NCBI GenBank assembly: GCA_963824805.1
Contig: CAWGQZ010000071.1
Location: forward strand, 1 to 13,885
Direction: 5' to 3'
Origin: DATBAT01 sp963824805
GTDB taxonomy: Bacteria; Acidobacteriota; Terriglobia; Terriglobales; Acidobacteriaceae
DNA length: 13,885 nucleotides
Positions within the stretch are counted from its first letter, which is position 1; every line of letters starts with the position of its first letter. Position numbers and translations under genes: made by a program. A model generated the notes under the pieces. That model saw only the letters and a list, made by a program, of their open reading frames with translations. It was not told where the DNA came from and did no database searches. This document shows, one piece after another, positions 13,155 through 13,885 of this stretch.

Positions 13155-13885
13155 TTAAACTGGCTCCAGCCGCGCCGTAAAGTGCCGCAGGAACGGCGCC
13201 TCATAGCTGATCTTCAATCCCCGAATCTTCTCCCGCGCCGCCCAGACTTCCAGAATCACCTCGACGACATAGTCAATATGGCTCTGGGTGTAGACCCGCC
13301 GGGGAATCGCCAGTCGCACTAAGTCCATCTTGGCGGCCGTGCCAAACATGAGCGATCCAATCTCAACGCTGCGGATTCCTCCGGCCAGATACAACTCCAC
13401 CGCCAGCGCCACTCCCGGGAACTGTTCTCCGGGAATATGGGGCAAAAACGCGCGTGCATCCAGATAAATGGCGTGCCCGCCCGGTGGCTGCACAATCGGT
13501 ACTCCGTAGGCGGAGATGTGATTGCCAAGGTATGCGGTGGAGGTAATGCGGTAATTGAAGGTAGTTTTCCTCCAGTGCCTCCTGCACTCCTACCGCTATG
13601 GCTTCCAGATCGCGGCCCGCGAGGCCGCCATAGGTCGGATAGCCCTCGGTCAGGATCAGCAGATTTTTTCCTGCTGCGCCAGCAGGTCGTTGTTGGTGCA
13701 GAGAAATCCACCGATATTCGCCATGCCGTCCTTCTTGGCCGACATGGTGCAGCCATCGCCATAGCGGAACATCTCCTGCGCTATTTCTTTCGGGGACTTA
13801 GCCTCGTATCCCTTTTCGCGGAGCTTAATGAAATAAGAATTTTCTGCGAACCTGCAAGCGTCGAAGTAGAGCGGAATGCCATGGC
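13155..13885 (-). pseudogene. tnaA: Tryptophanase, C-terminal part with two frameshifts (cut by window edge)
   Basis: The minus strand from 13885 encodes HGIPLYFDACRFAENSYFIK and continues to CTMSAKKDGMANIGGFLC. This includes the SAKK motif whose lysine holds pyridoxal phosphate in tryptophanase (tryptophan to indole, pyruvate and ammonia) and tyrosine phenol-lyase. After LLAQQEK the frame hits a stop at a run of six A (13664-13669 on the plus strand as T). Seven A would continue as NLLILTEGYPTYGGLAGRDL. A second shift near 13553-13556 (one base too many) is needed to reach YRITSTAYLGNHISAYGVPI. The frame then runs to AGGIRSVEIGSLMFGT and the C-terminus EAPFLRHFTARLEPV, stopping at 13155. The two shifts compensate, so real decay and sequence error are both possible. 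The N-terminal part lies beyond the window. Confidence 0.85.

Noticed and set aside
1..13885. Prophage, insertion sequence, CRISPR array or defence island
   Set aside because: No integrase, transposase, capsid, Cas or restriction gene and no regularly spaced long repeats were seen on either strand.

Overview
The window is about 57% GC by eye and reads like chromosomal DNA of an acidobacterium, probably a Terriglobia (Acidobacteriia) relative. This is an inference. It rests on the gene mix (imidazolonepropionase-like amidohydrolases with signal peptides, a DUF1624 membrane protein, a VIT-family transporter, a tryptophanase), a tiny coiled-coil protein of a type I associate with that phylum, and a short GC-rich hairpin that looks like a dispersed repeat. 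I see no tRNA, rRNA, CRISPR array, insertion sequence or phage gene. Genes are densely packed, and no stretch over 300 bases lacks one.

Layout. (1) 1-2698, minus strand: a likely transcription unit running ridA-like gene, amidohydrolase, DoxX membrane protein, then a second amidohydrolase cut by the left edge. (2) 2699-2940: a 242-bp divergent intergenic region holding a perfect 22-bp palindrome near its midpoint, a possible promoter and a leader hairpin. (3) 2941-3492, plus: an unrecognised protein, convergent with a small FmdB-type zinc-ribbon gene (3494-3718, minus). (4) 3760-7558, plus: YheT-type hydrolase, an unrecognised protein, then a TPM-domain protein, a nucleotidyltransferase-fold protein with an altered motif, and LemA. 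The last three look co-transcribed. (5) 7611-8730, minus: a DUF1624-type multi-pass membrane protein broken by one extra base in a 6-C run. (6) 8871-9332, plus: a secreted NTF2-like protein. (7) 9339-12940, minus: a long run in the order NUDIX hydrolase, VIT-family transporter, secreted unknown, nadD, rsfS, rlmH and, after 132 bp, a 51-residue coiled-coil protein. (8) 12941-13154: intergenic, with a perfect 8-bp-stem hairpin. (9) 13155-13885, minus: the C-terminal part of a tryptophanase gene with two compensating single-base frameshifts, running off the right edge.

How the genes work together. nadD, rsfS and rlmH are a common bacterial neighbourhood (NAD synthesis and ribosome maturation/silencing). 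TPM proteins and LemA are frequent neighbours and both probably act at the membrane. RidA, amidohydrolase and DoxX may belong to one catabolic or detoxification unit, but no substrate can be read from the sequence.

Most of the window is ordinary. I did not find a clearly new multi-gene system. The best leads are the operator-like intergenic region 2813-2918, the altered nucleotidyltransferase between the TPM and lemA genes, the RidA homologue without its catalytic arginine, and three single-base frameshifts in two genes, which may be real decay or sequencing error.
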